Shown: positions 51,694-59,566 of the stretch, piece by piece
Layout of the letters: the number at the start of each line of letters is the position of its first letter
Position numbering within the stretch: position 1 is the stretch's first letter
Notes under the pieces: model-generated
What the model was told of the DNA's origin: nothing
The model's database searches: none
What the model saw: only the letters and a program-made list of their open reading frames with translations
Origin: Shouchella clausii
GTDB taxonomy: Bacteria; Bacillota; Bacilli; Bacillales; Bacillaceae_D
NCBI RefSeq assembly: GCF_001598215.1
Contig: NZ_BCXJ01000007.1
Coordinates: 1-64,000 of the forward strand
Length of the DNA stretch: 64,000 bases
Direction of reading: 5' to 3'
Program-made: the position numbers and the translations under genes

Positions 51694-52581
51694 TCACAAG
51701 AATTTATCCACCGTTTTATCGGATACATTTAAATAATGCTCCGCAAGTGTTTGAGTGGAGCTATGCCCAGTCTGTTTCGTGATTGTGACCAGGTCCGCCC
51801 CCTTCTCATGCATCGACGATACCTGTGTTTTTCTTAGATTATAAGCAGTAAGTCCAATGGTGCGATTTAAAAACTTACGATAGGCTTCCGTTGAAACTTT
51901 TACGCTTTCATACCTTCCGTTTTTATAGACCCGGCCAACCAGGTAATCATCATCGTTTAAGTTATATTTCGCTTTGTAGTCCTTGACTGCTTTCACAGTG
52001 AGCTGGTTCAATCGCTTATCAAACCAAGCTTTCTGTTTCTTCATGTAAATAGAGACTGAGTTATCATCGAAATCAAAATCACGCATTTTTATGGCGACCA
52101 TTTCACTCGGTCGACTGGCTGTAACTAGATTGACCAACGCGATCGCTTTCTCTCGGATTGGTAGCGTGCTGATCAAACTCACCAAGTCGTCCTTGTCAAC
52201 CCTCTGCTTGCCTTTTACCCGGATCAAAGTCTTATTTTCTTCATCATCGTAAAGGCTGCGAATATAAGAAACGTTTTTCAGCACAGCCTTCTCACTCTCG
52301 AAGTCTACATCATAAGTTACAGCCAAATACCTTTTTATTGCAGACAGTCGTTTTTCCCACGTATTCTTTTTTACACGTTGTTCCACAATGGAAACGTACA
52401 AATAATCCAGCATCGATTCAAGGCCTTCCGGTTGAGCAGTGGAAGAACAATATACTTGATATTGCTTAATGTCGCTTTTATAACCGGAACTAATTTTCTT
52501 AGATCGTTCCTGGATGAAATGTTTTCGTTCCGTGTATCGTTTTCGGTTTTTAAAATGATTCACAGGTAAAATTTCAGCCAT
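51694..52581 (-). CDS. Tyrosine recombinase (phage-integrase family)
   Basis: 295 residues from ATG 52579-52581 (MAEILPVNHFKNRKRYTE), GAGGGTG upstream. Catalytic region: Arg in VTASRPSEMVAI (about 157), a YNLRKTQVSSMHEKGAD box in which Tyr stands at the usual first His, GHSSTQTLAEHYL with His (about 273) and the Tyr nucleophile (about 281). The N-terminal SAM-like domain is basic. May resolve plasmid multimers or integrate an element; the neighbouring second recombinase at 54157-55092 points the other way. Confidence 0.88.
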   Translation of the reverse strand: MAEILPVNHFKNRKRYTERKHFIQERSKKISSGYKSDIKQYQVYCSSTAQPEGLESMLDYLYVSIVEQRVKKNTWEKRLSAIKRYLAVTYDVDFESEKAVLKNVSYIRSLYDDEENKTLIRVKGKQRVDKDDLVSLISTLPIREKAIALVNLVTASRPSEMVAIKMRDFDFDDNSVSIYMKKQKAWFDKRLNQLTVKAVKDYKAKYNLNDDDYLVGRVYKNGRYESVKVSTEAYRKFLNRTIGLTAYNLRKTQVSSMHEKGADLVTITKQTGHSSTQTLAEHYLNVSDKTVDKFL

Positions 52582-52620
52582 TGAGATCACACCCTCGCAT
52601 TCCCTTATGAGTATTATTCA

Positions 52621-52971
52621 CTAATCACACCAAAAAAAGATGGTTTCTCCCTTCTGCAATTCGTGATCTATGGTATCTAGAAATTTGCTTACCCTTTCTA
52701 ACAACGAATCATTTAAAGACGTTGTTTGCAGTCTGCTTATTGCTTGATTATAATCATCAACCTTAACAATTTTATAAAATCCATTATTTGTCAAGAATAG
52801 ATCAAACACGCTTGCAAAATCGGCTGCATTAGGATTACCTATAGAAAAATTAGTATAGTGTAAGAGGTTTCCTTCATCTTCCTCATATGCAATATCAAAC
52901 AATACATCCTCATCGATATGTTGACCTTTTAGTTCCGAAGGAACTTTGTGTAAAGAGACATTATAACCCAT
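52621..52971 (-). CDS. Small acidic protein, unknown
   Basis: 116 residues starting MGYNVSLHKVPSELKGQH. Contains DVLFDIAYEEDEGNLLHYTNFSIG and ends GETIFFWCD. No family recognised; the pattern resembles small bacterial immunity-like proteins, which is only an impression. The promoter (TATAAT 53029-53034 on the minus strand) is overlapped by a palindrome at 53042-53076. Confidence 0.6.
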   Translation of the reverse strand: MGYNVSLHKVPSELKGQHIDEDVLFDIAYEEDEGNLLHYTNFSIGNPNAADFASVFDLFLTNNGFYKIVKVDDYNQAISRLQTTSLNDSLLERVSKFLDTIDHELQKGETIFFWCD

Positions 52972-53041
52972 GCCGCCTTCCTCCTTCTATCCGTTATACC
53001 ATTTTTTAACATGCCGTTTGTCCTGCTCTTATTATAGCACC

Positions 53042-53076
53042 ATAAGTTGCGATAACATAGCATTATCACAACTTAT
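53042..53076. promoter_or_regulatory. Operator-like palindrome over the promoter of 52621-52971
   Basis: 14-bp arms with one mismatch and a 7-base spacer, adjoining the -10 on the minus strand. Confidence 0.55.
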
Positions 53077-53243
53077 ATTCATACGGATATTCTTGGCCAA
53101 TTTCCTCTCCTCATTTCTGTATGTATGCTCAAAAATCACATTTCAGTTTATGTTTATGTCATACTGAATCATTTTTATTTACTTTTTATTTATACATGAA
53201 TCATAATACAAAATAATTGTATTTACTGTTTTCTATTTCAGAT

Positions 53244-53268
53244 TTGTATTACGTAACATGTAATACAA
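53244..53268. promoter_or_regulatory. Palindrome TTGTATTAC-N7-GTAATACAA
   Basis: Perfect 9-bp arms, 43 bases from the end of 53311-54000. Arms resemble those of the palindrome at 4882-4899. Confidence 0.4.
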
Positions 53269-53310
53269 CCATACACATAAAAAAGAGTTGCCTTATATGA
53301 GCAACTCTTT

Positions 53311-54000
53311 TTATTGTTTGGAAATATCGATGAAGCTCGAATGTATAAACGAAGCGTCAAAAATTTGCCGATGCGTGTATTTATTTTCTTGGATCAAATT
53401 TGAAATATTATGGGCATCCAAGAAAAGACGATACATTGTTTCATCTATTTTCATTGGTAACACTCGGTAATTAATTATTTCATGGCAAGGAATATAAAAA
53501 GACTTTATTCTGTCTTGTTTTGTAGATGCTTTCGCCGTTAATCTATGATTTCCATCAATCAGTAAATATTTATTCGCATGCGCTGGAAAGTCCGTGAACA
53601 TAACTGGTTCATCATTATACACATAGCTTTTCCAGTCATCGACAGTAGGAGTCCATTTCAAACCGAACGAGCCATTGCATATATCTTTTAATAAAATTAT
53701 TATGATGTTTGGCTTTGAATCCTTTATAAAACGATTGGCTCTTGGAATTAAAAAGCCAAAACAAAACGTGAAAGAATTAAATTCCAATGTTTCCCGAAAT
53801 GGCTTATAAAAAGATATATTGTTTTGTTCTATGTATTGGATTTGAGCATCGGTATATTGTTCCGCTTTTTTTAAAACATTCATCCACCCGTTAATCCATT
53901 CATTTTGAAATTGGAAATCCAATAAGTTCATTCTTAACGAGGATTCGATTTCGTCAAACACAACATTGTAACGCTCACCTGTGCCAATATCATAAGCCAC
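53311..54000 (-). CDS. ParB/sulfiredoxin-fold-like protein (DGNHR motif)
   Basis: 229 residues from GTG 53998-54000 (MAYDIGTGERYNVVFDE), about nine bases after GAGGTGG; the earlier GTG at 54012 lies inside that site. Residues about 145-160 read YLLIDGNHRLTAKAS, the DGxHR-type signature shared by ParB-like nuclease/CTPase and sulfiredoxin folds. The rest is helical with many aromatic residues. In phage and plasmid accessory islands such proteins appear in nuclease or defence contexts; function here is not known. AT-rich, probably acquired. Confidence 0.6.
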   Translation of the reverse strand: MAYDIGTGERYNVVFDEIESSLRMNLLDFQFQNEWINGWMNVLKKAEQYTDAQIQYIEQNNISFYKPFRETLEFNSFTFCFGFLIPRANRFIKDSKPNIIIILLKDICNGSFGLKWTPTVDDWKSYVYNDEPVMFTDFPAHANKYLLIDGNHRLTAKASTKQDRIKSFYIPCHEIINYRVLPMKIDETMYRLFLDAHNISNLIQENKYTHRQIFDASFIHSSFIDISKQ

Positions 54001-54156
54001 GAATGCGACCACCTCTCTTGATTTTTCGTTAGACGTTTTTATTATAGACCTTTAGATTTAAAGATAAAAGGCTTTCTGACCTTCCCTCAGCCCACAAGCT
54101 GTAGTACATTATAATTAATGTTGGATGCGTAAATTTCTCTTTAGAGGGTGAAAATA

Positions 54157-55092
54157 ATGGAAAATGATTTCTATCTTAATTGTTACATCGAAAAATTAGA
54201 AGAAACGGGAAAAAAGCCTGGAACGCTGAACCAATATAGGTCCGTTCTCCAACCGTTCATTTCATGGTTGGATGTTTACGCAGAAGAAGAACTCTCAAAC
54301 ATCAACGACGCTCATGTGACAGACTACATCGAGCATTTTATAAAGAAAAAGAAACCTAGTGTTGCCACGATCAAGCAGCATATCTCTGCGATTAATCGAT
54401 TCCTGGTATTTCACCACATTAATGCGGCCGTATCGACAGAACTAGCCAAACCGCACAAAACCTCACCTTTAGAGCAACAAGATTTCATATCAGAACAAGA
54501 AATGACGATTTTGCTGGAATCAATGAAGCAACCGATCAACTCAGCCGCTAGAGACAAACTAATAAGTCGGAATCTGGCCATTGTCCATTTCGTTCGATAC
54601 AAAGGGTTTCGCCCTCTAGAAATCGCTTCTATTAATATGGATATGGTCAACCTTGTTCATTCTTCGCTAGAATTCAAACAGGATGGCCAAAAGACACGAT
54701 ATCATCTATCAGGCATACATGCCCAATACATTAAGGATTATCTAAAAACGATCGACCCAACCAAGAAACCAAAATGGAGATCAAACGAGCCCTTGTTCGT
54801 CGCCTTTAACAACCTCAGCCATTCCTATCAATATGATTACGAAAACGAGCAACCCAAACGGTTATCTGCTAGAAGCATACAAGAAATGATTAAAGACGAG
54901 GTGCAGCTGGCAGGGCTTCGAAAACTATCGGCCAAACATTTGCGAAACAGTTGTATCCTAGAGCATTTAAAAGGCGGCCAACCTGAAAAAGAGATCCGGC
55001 AAACCTTTCGTTTAACACACCCTTCCGCTTTGTATCGCTATAAACAGTACAGAGAGTCGACACTTTCGCAAGACGACGGCATAAAAAAATAG
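54157..55092 (+). CDS. Tyrosine recombinase (XerC/D-like)
   Basis: 311 residues from ATG 54157 (MENDFYLNCYIEKLEETGK), GAGGGTG upstream. N-terminal SAM-like domain (TLNQYRSVLQPFISWLDVY...). Catalytic region: Arg in YKGFRPLEIASI (about 152), HLRNSCILEHLKGG (about 261), then FRLTHPSALYRYKQY with His (about 287) and candidate Tyr (about 292-295). The final GH..i..t..Y block is less standard than usual. Convergent terminator downstream. Suited to dimer resolution or element integration. Confidence 0.85.
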   Translation: MENDFYLNCYIEKLEETGKKPGTLNQYRSVLQPFISWLDVYAEEELSNINDAHVTDYIEHFIKKKKPSVATIKQHISAINRFLVFHHINAAVSTELAKPHKTSPLEQQDFISEQEMTILLESMKQPINSAARDKLISRNLAIVHFVRYKGFRPLEIASINMDMVNLVHSSLEFKQDGQKTRYHLSGIHAQYIKDYLKTIDPTKKPKWRSNEPLFVAFNNLSHSYQYDYENEQPKRLSARSIQEMIKDEVQLAGLRKLSAKHLRNSCILEHLKGGQPEKEIRQTFRLTHPSALYRYKQYRESTLSQDDGIKK

Positions 55093-55127
55093 CCCCCTGT
55101 TCAACAAAACGAGTAGGGCTATTTTTA
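55085..55127 (+). terminator. Terminator of the second recombinase
   Basis: AAAAATAGCCC/GGGCTATTTTT stem with a 20-base loop and T-tail. Confidence 0.8.
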
Positions 55128-55188
55128 TTATTGTTTAACACGATCTGTGACACACGTCGCAATACATTTTCACAAAAAAGCGTAAGTG

Positions 55189-55812
55189 TTAACCCCTTAC
55201 AGGAAAGGAATACCCTGCGGACAGAGATCGAAATGCGTCGACGTAATTTGCGTGATGTTCCAGAAGCGCTCGGAGCCCATCCGCTTCGGGCCCTGTCACC
55301 GTAACATGCGTCATGTCCTCTGTGCTCAGATTGAACCCATTCCTATGAATGAAGGTAGGAACCCCCTCGAAAACAATCTCGGTTACAGGGTTTGCACCAA
55401 AAGCGTCGGATAAAATTTCTTGGGTGTTTTCCGGAACGACAATACGTGATAACTTGTTATGGCGAAATGCTACATGAGGGATGGCGAAAAGATTCTTGCC
55501 AAGACGAAGCTCCTCTAGCTCGTTGTACATAAACGCACCGTCTTCGATCAAGGCCACATTTTCGGGAATGCTTACGTTTTTTAACTTATTAAAGGCGAAC
55601 GCATAAAAGCCAATGACGGCCAATGTCGGAGGAAGAATAACCGAGGTCAGCCCCTTATTCCAGAACGCATCCGGCCCAATAGATGTCACTTCCATCCCGT
55701 CAATATGAGTAGGGATGACCACATTTTTTTCTGCTCCATCATAATCAATGATTTCCCTTCGAGCTTCATCAAAACGAAAATGGCTTTCATCCGTTGTGTT
55801 TATGCTTATCAT
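55189..55812 (-). CDS. BspA-type leucine-rich-repeat protein
   Basis: 207 residues from ATG 55810-55812 (MISINTTDESHFRFDEARRE), GGAGTG about 10 bases upstream. Repeats of the LRR_5 type follow: VTSIGPDAFWNKGLTSVILP, LAVIGFYAFAFNKLKNVSIP, VALIEDGAFMYNELEELRL, FAIPHVAFRHNKLSRIVVP, each about 23 residues. No signal peptide or membrane segment, so it is probably cytoplasmic. BspA-like LRR proteins mediate binding; on mobile elements they vary widely. No functional partner identified. Confidence 0.85.
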   Translation of the reverse strand: MISINTTDESHFRFDEARREIIDYDGAEKNVVIPTHIDGMEVTSIGPDAFWNKGLTSVILPPTLAVIGFYAFAFNKLKNVSIPENVALIEDGAFMYNELEELRLGKNLFAIPHVAFRHNKLSRIVVPENTQEILSDAFGANPVTEIVFEGVPTFIHRNGFNLSTEDMTHVTVTGPEADGLRALLEHHANYVDAFRSLSAGYSFPVRG

Positions 55813-56001
55813 TACCAGATTCACTCCGCTCTGTTTTTTATTGGTAGGGCTAATACGCTTATTGTAACATAAAGCATGCTCCAAAAAGAAAACACCCGGC
55901 AAACCGCCGCGCGTTATCTTCAACCCACTTTGCTCTATTTATTTGGCTCACTCTTGGAGCTTCTGAGGGATTTGAAATCATCAATATAGCACTCGACTTT
56001 T

Positions 56002-56151
56002 TTAAAAATCATTGATCTCTTGAAGATCTGAAAATATTGTCCAATAAGAGTGGCCACTAACTAGCTGTTTGACTAATACCATATCCCCACATTGATCTAA
56101 AATCATCACATCGACAATCACTCTACCGTATTTACCGCTTAAATCTTTCAT
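56002..56151 (-). CDS. Small protein (49 aa), unknown
   Basis: ATG 56149-56151 preceded by GGGAGGG (about seven bases). Encodes MKDLSGKYGRVIVDVMILDQ and ends DLQEINDF. Beta-rich first half; not recognised. The strong site and clean frame support a real gene despite its size. Confidence 0.55.
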   Translation of the reverse strand: MKDLSGKYGRVIVDVMILDQCGDMVLVKQLVSGHSYWTIFSDLQEINDF

Positions 56152-56201
56152 ATAATCAACCCTCCCATCTTATGGGCATCTAGCCACCCCTTGCTTCAGA
56201 A

Positions 56202-56720
56202 TTACAACACAATCCGGTACCCAACATGCACCTGCATACGGGCGTTGTCATACACAAAGCTTTCCAGCCTGACATACGGTACGAGCAGTCCAACGTTGGT
56301 AAGCGCGATTTGGGAAATGAGAGCCTCTTTGCGTCGGTGTTTTTCCATTCGCAAATAAAACATCAGATAATCTCCACGATTGACATACAGCTGCCCTTTT
56401 TGGACAACGGCTCCGTCCCCGTACAAATCAACCGTGTAGTTAAGCTTTTGGGTTTCGTCGTTGTATTCGCCATCAATGCTGATACAAGGTATCAGTAATT
56501 TGTAGTTTCTGTGTGCAATATCCCATTGTAATTGATATTGAAACTCCTTATGGCGTTCTTCTGTCTCTTTTTCGCCCATCCAATCGCTAAATCCCATATC
56601 ATCTAGTCGTCTCGACCATTCCCCTTTTGTGACTCGGGACCCTGGTGTAGCCGGCTTTCTTGAAATCTTGCTACGGAATGGCTTAATCAGTTGTTCCTGT
56701 GGTTGATCTGTTGCCAGCAT
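56202..56720 (-). CDS. Soluble plasmid protein (172 aa), unknown
   Basis: MLATDQPQEQLIKPFRSKISRK..., ATG after AAAAGGAGGAGG. A disordered basic start, then a beta-rich domain (YKLLIPCISIDGEYNDETQKLNYTVDLYGDG and QIALTNVGLLVPYVRLESFVYD) suggestive of a jelly-roll or OB-like fold. No membrane segment. Upstream lies the operator-like palindrome at 56816-56839 and a TATTAT region, so it may belong to the same regulon as the conjugation genes. Confidence 0.65.
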   Translation of the reverse strand: MLATDQPQEQLIKPFRSKISRKPATPGSRVTKGEWSRRLDDMGFSDWMGEKETEERHKEFQYQLQWDIAHRNYKLLIPCISIDGEYNDETQKLNYTVDLYGDGAVVQKGQLYVNRGDYLMFYLRMEKHRRKEALISQIALTNVGLLVPYVRLESFVYDNARMQVHVGYRIVL

Positions 56721-56815
56721 TGTTGCCTCCTCCTTTTCAAGCGCTACTCACATGCACAGAAGCCTTGTCTTTTCTACGTGTCCATAATACCATAATATGG
56801 TAATAAAGTCACTCC

Positions 56816-56839
56816 AAAATGCTGAACAACCAGCGTTTT
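56816..56839. promoter_or_regulatory. 24-bp operator-like site, copy 7
   Basis: AAAATGCTG-AACAAC-CAGCGTTTT, about 95 bases before the minus-strand gene at 56720. Confidence 0.5.
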
Positions 56840-56880
56840 TGATTAACTTTGTTGTGATTTCCTGTGCCAAAAGGCAAAAT

Positions 56881-56914
56881 AAAAAAACCGATCAGGCGGA
56901 AAGCCCGATCGGTT
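56881..56914 (-). terminator. Terminator of 56968-57711
   Basis: AACCGATC.GGGCTT/..GCCTGATCGGTT stem, then T7 on the minus strand. Confidence 0.85.
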
Positions 56915-56967
56915 GTTGTGTTTTATATGGTCAGTTACAGACATCTTCGTTGGTCTTAGTGAAAATG

Positions 56968-57711
56968 CTACTTCCACTCCAACCAAGGGTATGCTTTTTT
57001 GAAAGCCCTTCTTAATTCTGTGAAAGAGTCCGCTAGCTCTCTACGTCTAATCTCATAATTTCTATCATATTCTTCAACATACTTACCCAATATCTTAGGA
57101 ATAAATTGAAATGTGTTGTTATTTGGTTCTGAGCCTGCATTAAAAGCTTCATCCATCTTTACGCAACTCGCTATAAATGCTGATTTTGCTTCTTCTGCTT
57201 GTGGGTTTGATAGCTCGTTGTGTTTTCTACCATGTTTATCCACTATTTTCTCGAAATTAGAAAAGAAATCCAACGGTATTACTGCTGCTGTTAAATGGTT
57301 GAAATATGTATTAACCACTTCTATACTAAAGTCTTTAACAAACTCTTCTAGATAACTCTTTTCAGTCGCACTAACACTTAACAATTCCAACTTTCTCTCA
57401 AGGGCACTCTTCTCTTTTCCTAACCCATCTAATTTTTCTAGCAACTCTCTATTGTTTTTTTCTAAATCAGCTTGTTTAATTCTAAATTTCTTCAGTTTAT
57501 CCCTTGATTTTCTAAGTTTAATATAACTTATTATACCTGCCGGTATAGCTGTAACAGTCACACCAATAGAGTATAGTATTAAATAAGATTCTATACTCGA
57601 AAACCCCTTGTCTGATAAATACACAACTGCAGGAACAAACCCGCCAATAACAGTGAAAACGAATAATAATTCACCTCGCACATACTTAAAGTAATTCAAT
57701 ATAACTACCAC
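56968..57711 (-). CDS. Membrane protein with coiled coil, unknown
   Basis: 247 residues. Two N-terminal membrane segments (about 12-32 and 42-63), then a coiled coil (about 70-115, KLKKFRIKQADLEKNNRELLEKL-type in part) and a helical C-terminal domain ending KAYPWLEWK. AT-rich. The plan of two membrane helices plus a cytoplasmic coiled coil occurs in various phage-defence effectors, but no catalytic motif is visible. Own terminator; isolated in its neighbourhood. Confidence 0.6.
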   Translation of the reverse strand: MVVILNYFKYVRGELLFVFTVIGGFVPAVVYLSDKGFSSIESYLILYSIGVTVTAIPAGIISYIKLRKSRDKLKKFRIKQADLEKNNRELLEKLDGLGKEKSALERKLELLSVSATEKSYLEEFVKDFSIEVVNTYFNHLTAAVIPLDFFSNFEKIVDKHGRKHNELSNPQAEEAKSAFIASCVKMDEAFNAGSEPNNNTFQFIPKILGKYVEEYDRNYEIRRRELADSFTELRRAFKKAYPWLEWK

Positions 57712-57842
57712 CTAGCTCAATTATGATAGGGAACGATTTTCTTCTAAAAAATTGATTATATAATGCCGTCGAGAAAGGTAACGGTTACAAAATACAGATT
57801 CTTATTATCCCTCGCCGTTCTTACATAAGACATTAAAAATCC

Positions 57843-57866
57843 AAAACACTACACACACAGCGTTTT
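57843..57866. promoter_or_regulatory. 24-bp operator-like site, copy 8
   Basis: AAAACACTA-CACACA-CAGCGTTTT, between the divergent 57711 gene and the holin-like toxin promoter. Confidence 0.5.
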
Positions 57867-57902
57867 GGCATATAAAGAGTAGTTCCGGTTTGTCCTACTA
57901 TA

Positions 57903-57911
57903 TGGTATAAT
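57903..57911 (+). promoter_or_regulatory. Extended -10 promoter of the holin-like peptide
   Basis: TGGTATAAT (57903-57911); the -35 is poor, as expected for an extended -10. Confidence 0.65.
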
Positions 57912-57982
57912 TTAACGTAGACAGCTAAATAGAAGCAGGGTGAGGTATCACTTCCACTTCGTTTGGAGGGAGGTGATACAGA

Positions 57983-58096
57983 ATGAACATGTTGGCCGTA
58001 TTGACGCTCCTTTTTGTTGCAATGACTTTCGTGGTGACACTGACTGCGTCAATCATCAACATCGTTGTTCACATCATTAACCAAAAAGAAAAATGA
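57983..58096 (+). CDS. Holin-like hydrophobic peptide (37 aa), type I toxin candidate
   Basis: ATG 57983 after GGAGGGAGGTGA. MNMLAVLTLLFVAMTFVVTL, then ASIINIVVHIINQKEK: one membrane helix and a charged end, as in putative holin-like/type I toxins of Bacilli. The leader can fold as GTATCAC...GTGATAC (57948-57979 area), with TCC pairing the Shine-Dalgarno GGA, hiding the start site. Downstream, GATGATACGCCCTGC pairs with GCAGGGGCATATCATC, and a second hairpin ends in TTCTTTT. Such elements usually have an antisense RNA; I did not locate its promoter. Confidence 0.65.
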   Translation: MNMLAVLTLLFVAMTFVVTLTASIINIVVHIINQKEK

Positions 58097-58174
58097 TGAT
58101 ACGCCCTGCTAAAGTTTGACGGCGATGGCAGGGGCATATCATCATCTGTGCTTACCTCATTCGCCTAATTAGCT

Positions 58175-58212
58175 GTCCGGCTAGGGAGTTAGTGGCTCCC
58201 TGGCCTTCTTTT
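58175..58212 (+). terminator. Terminator of the holin-like transcript
   Basis: GGC.AGGGAG-TTAGTGG-CTCCCT.GCC hairpin followed by TTCTTTT. Confidence 0.7.
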
Positions 58213-58277
58213 ATGCGAAAAGGTTAATTATAGTGTATATGTCATCTACGGTTATTATACCACGCTACCTGTCATTT

Positions 58278-58505
58278 TCAAACATCGTATTCCTTAACGG
58301 TTTCATGGCCCTTTCCCTCTAAATGGTCCCATTTATACTTCTCAATCTTATTTTCATCCGACACACTCGCGCAAAATTGTGCATAAGACGCCTTTATCGT
58401 TTCCAGTTCCTTTTCCGCTTGGCGATACCGCTTCTCGGCAAAAGCAAAATTCGCTTCGGCGTCCTCGACCTGTTTCTGGATTAACGTTTTCAAATGGTTG
58501 ACCAT
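58278..58505 (-). CDS. Small coiled-coil protein (75 aa)
   Basis: MVNHLKTLIQKQVEDAEANF..., ATG 58503-58505; the ribosome-binding site is poor and an in-frame ATG at 58542-58544 (MKNPSHLQ) is an alternative overlapping the upstream gene. Long heptad-like helix (FAEKRYRQAEKELETIKASY). Probably translated by coupling with 58516-58977. Function unknown. Confidence 0.55.
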   Translation of the reverse strand: MVNHLKTLIQKQVEDAEANFAFAEKRYRQAEKELETIKASYAQFCASVSDENKIEKYKWDHLEGKGHETVKEYDV

Positions 58506-58515
58506 TCGATCATGA

Positions 58516-58977
58516 TTAGATTGCAGATGTGACGGGTTCTTCATCGCACAAGCGCACCACCTTCCATACGCGGTCCGGCTCATACAGCATGCCGTAGACG
58601 ACGCGCATCGCTGACTCAGACAAAAAGACGTGCGCGCGTTGTGCCTGAACGGAGCATCGTTCAACGGGACGAATGAGCTCTTTCATCGGTGGCATGTCTG
58701 GATCACACGTCACGTGGTCGACATATTGACGAATGGGCATTGGGGCCTTGTGATAGATGGTTTCGAGCTCTCGTTCCGTGAGACACCACGTTCCTTTTAT
58801 AATGCATTGCATGGTCTTCGGCCCGACAAATCTCTCCCCATTCTCCCTTGCCTGATCCTTTAGAAACTGAACACATGCTTGTATGAGCGGTTCAGGCATT
58901 TTCTTCTGGGCGAGATAAGCTCCTATTTCATGATACGTGACTGTTCGTGATTGTTTGCGTAATGCTTTAAGGTTCAT
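58516..58977 (-). CDS. Soluble protein (153 aa) under the XRE-type operator
   Basis: ATG 58975-58977 (MNLKALRKQSRTVTYHEIG), AAGGGGAG seven bases upstream; ATG at 58983 is too close to the site. Helical N-terminus, several Cys (KTMQCIIKGTWCLTEREL, VTCDPDMP), C-terminal strand-rich part. Not recognised. The promoter (TTGTTT, 17 bp, TAAAAT on the minus strand) carries ACTTG...CAAGT, matching the operator of the partition repressor, next to a copy of the 24-bp palindrome; so it likely responds to both regulators. Confidence 0.65.
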   Translation of the reverse strand: MNLKALRKQSRTVTYHEIGAYLAQKKMPEPLIQACVQFLKDQARENGERFVGPKTMQCIIKGTWCLTERELETIYHKAPMPIRQYVDHVTCDPDMPPMKELIRPVERCSVQAQRAHVFLSESAMRVVYGMLYEPDRVWKVVRLCDEEPVTSAI

Positions 58978-59014
58978 CGGCATTCTCCCCTTTGCTTATA
59001 GGTTCGGAACTGAT

Positions 59015-59078
59015 AGCTTCATTTTATCACAATACTTGCGTGTAAACAAGTATAAAACGACTGAGCCACCAGCGTTTT
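59015..59078 (-). promoter_or_regulatory. Promoter with two abutting operators
   Basis: Minus-strand TTGTTT, 17 bp, TAAAAT. The palindrome ATACTTG-N8-CAAGTAT occupies 59032-59053, and the larger operator AAAACGACTG-AGCCAC-CAGCGTTTT follows at 59054-59078. Confidence 0.65.
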
Positions 59079-59147
59079 GTTCAATTATTGACGGGTCATA
59101 ATTAAACAAAAGTTTAACCAGGTTTCACGCCCAGGTGTTCCCTGACT

Positions 59148-59520
59148 CAAAATGTGTTCCTTTGTTCCTGGTTTTTTCAAGAAAGCTTTTATATGCGTAA
59201 CATGGATATGTATATATAGTCTTTTATTAAAAGAAAGAGGAACAAAGGAACATAGTGACTGGAGCCCTTGGGAATAAAGGATTTCGTTGTTCCTTTTTTC
59301 TGTGACTAACCAGGGACATCCAAGGAACATTTGAGACCAAAAAGGAACAAAACCAATAAAAATACTTGCGTGCATGCAAAAAGACCATGCGAACGGCCAG
59401 GTTTGATAACGCCTTCTTGGCGTGAAAATACTTGCGTGCATGCAAGAAAGCACCCAAAAAGGAACATGTTAAAGCCAATAAGGAACATTTTGGCCCTAAA
59501 TAGGAACAAATGAGGAACAA
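59148..59520. repeat. Iteron-rich, AT-rich repeat, copy B
   Basis: Near-copy of 17104-17478, with the same 16-bp inverted-repeat flanks, AT-rich core, GGAACA units and two ACTTGCGTGCATGCAAG palindromes (59363-59380, 59430-59447). Differs by small deletions and substitutions in the AT core. Encodes nothing plausible. Confidence 0.7.
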
Positions 59521-59566
59521 AAAAATCACACAGCCAAACTGCGTGATTTCATATCAAATCTATACC

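Larger units (their letters stand above)
52972..53310. other. AT-rich regulatory gap with two palindromes
   Basis: No gene seen. Contains a minus-strand TATAAT (53029-53034), the palindrome ATAAGTTGCGATAA/TTATCACAACTTAT (53042-53076), and TTGTATTAC/GTAATACAA (53244-53268) upstream of nothing on the plus strand. Confidence 0.55.
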
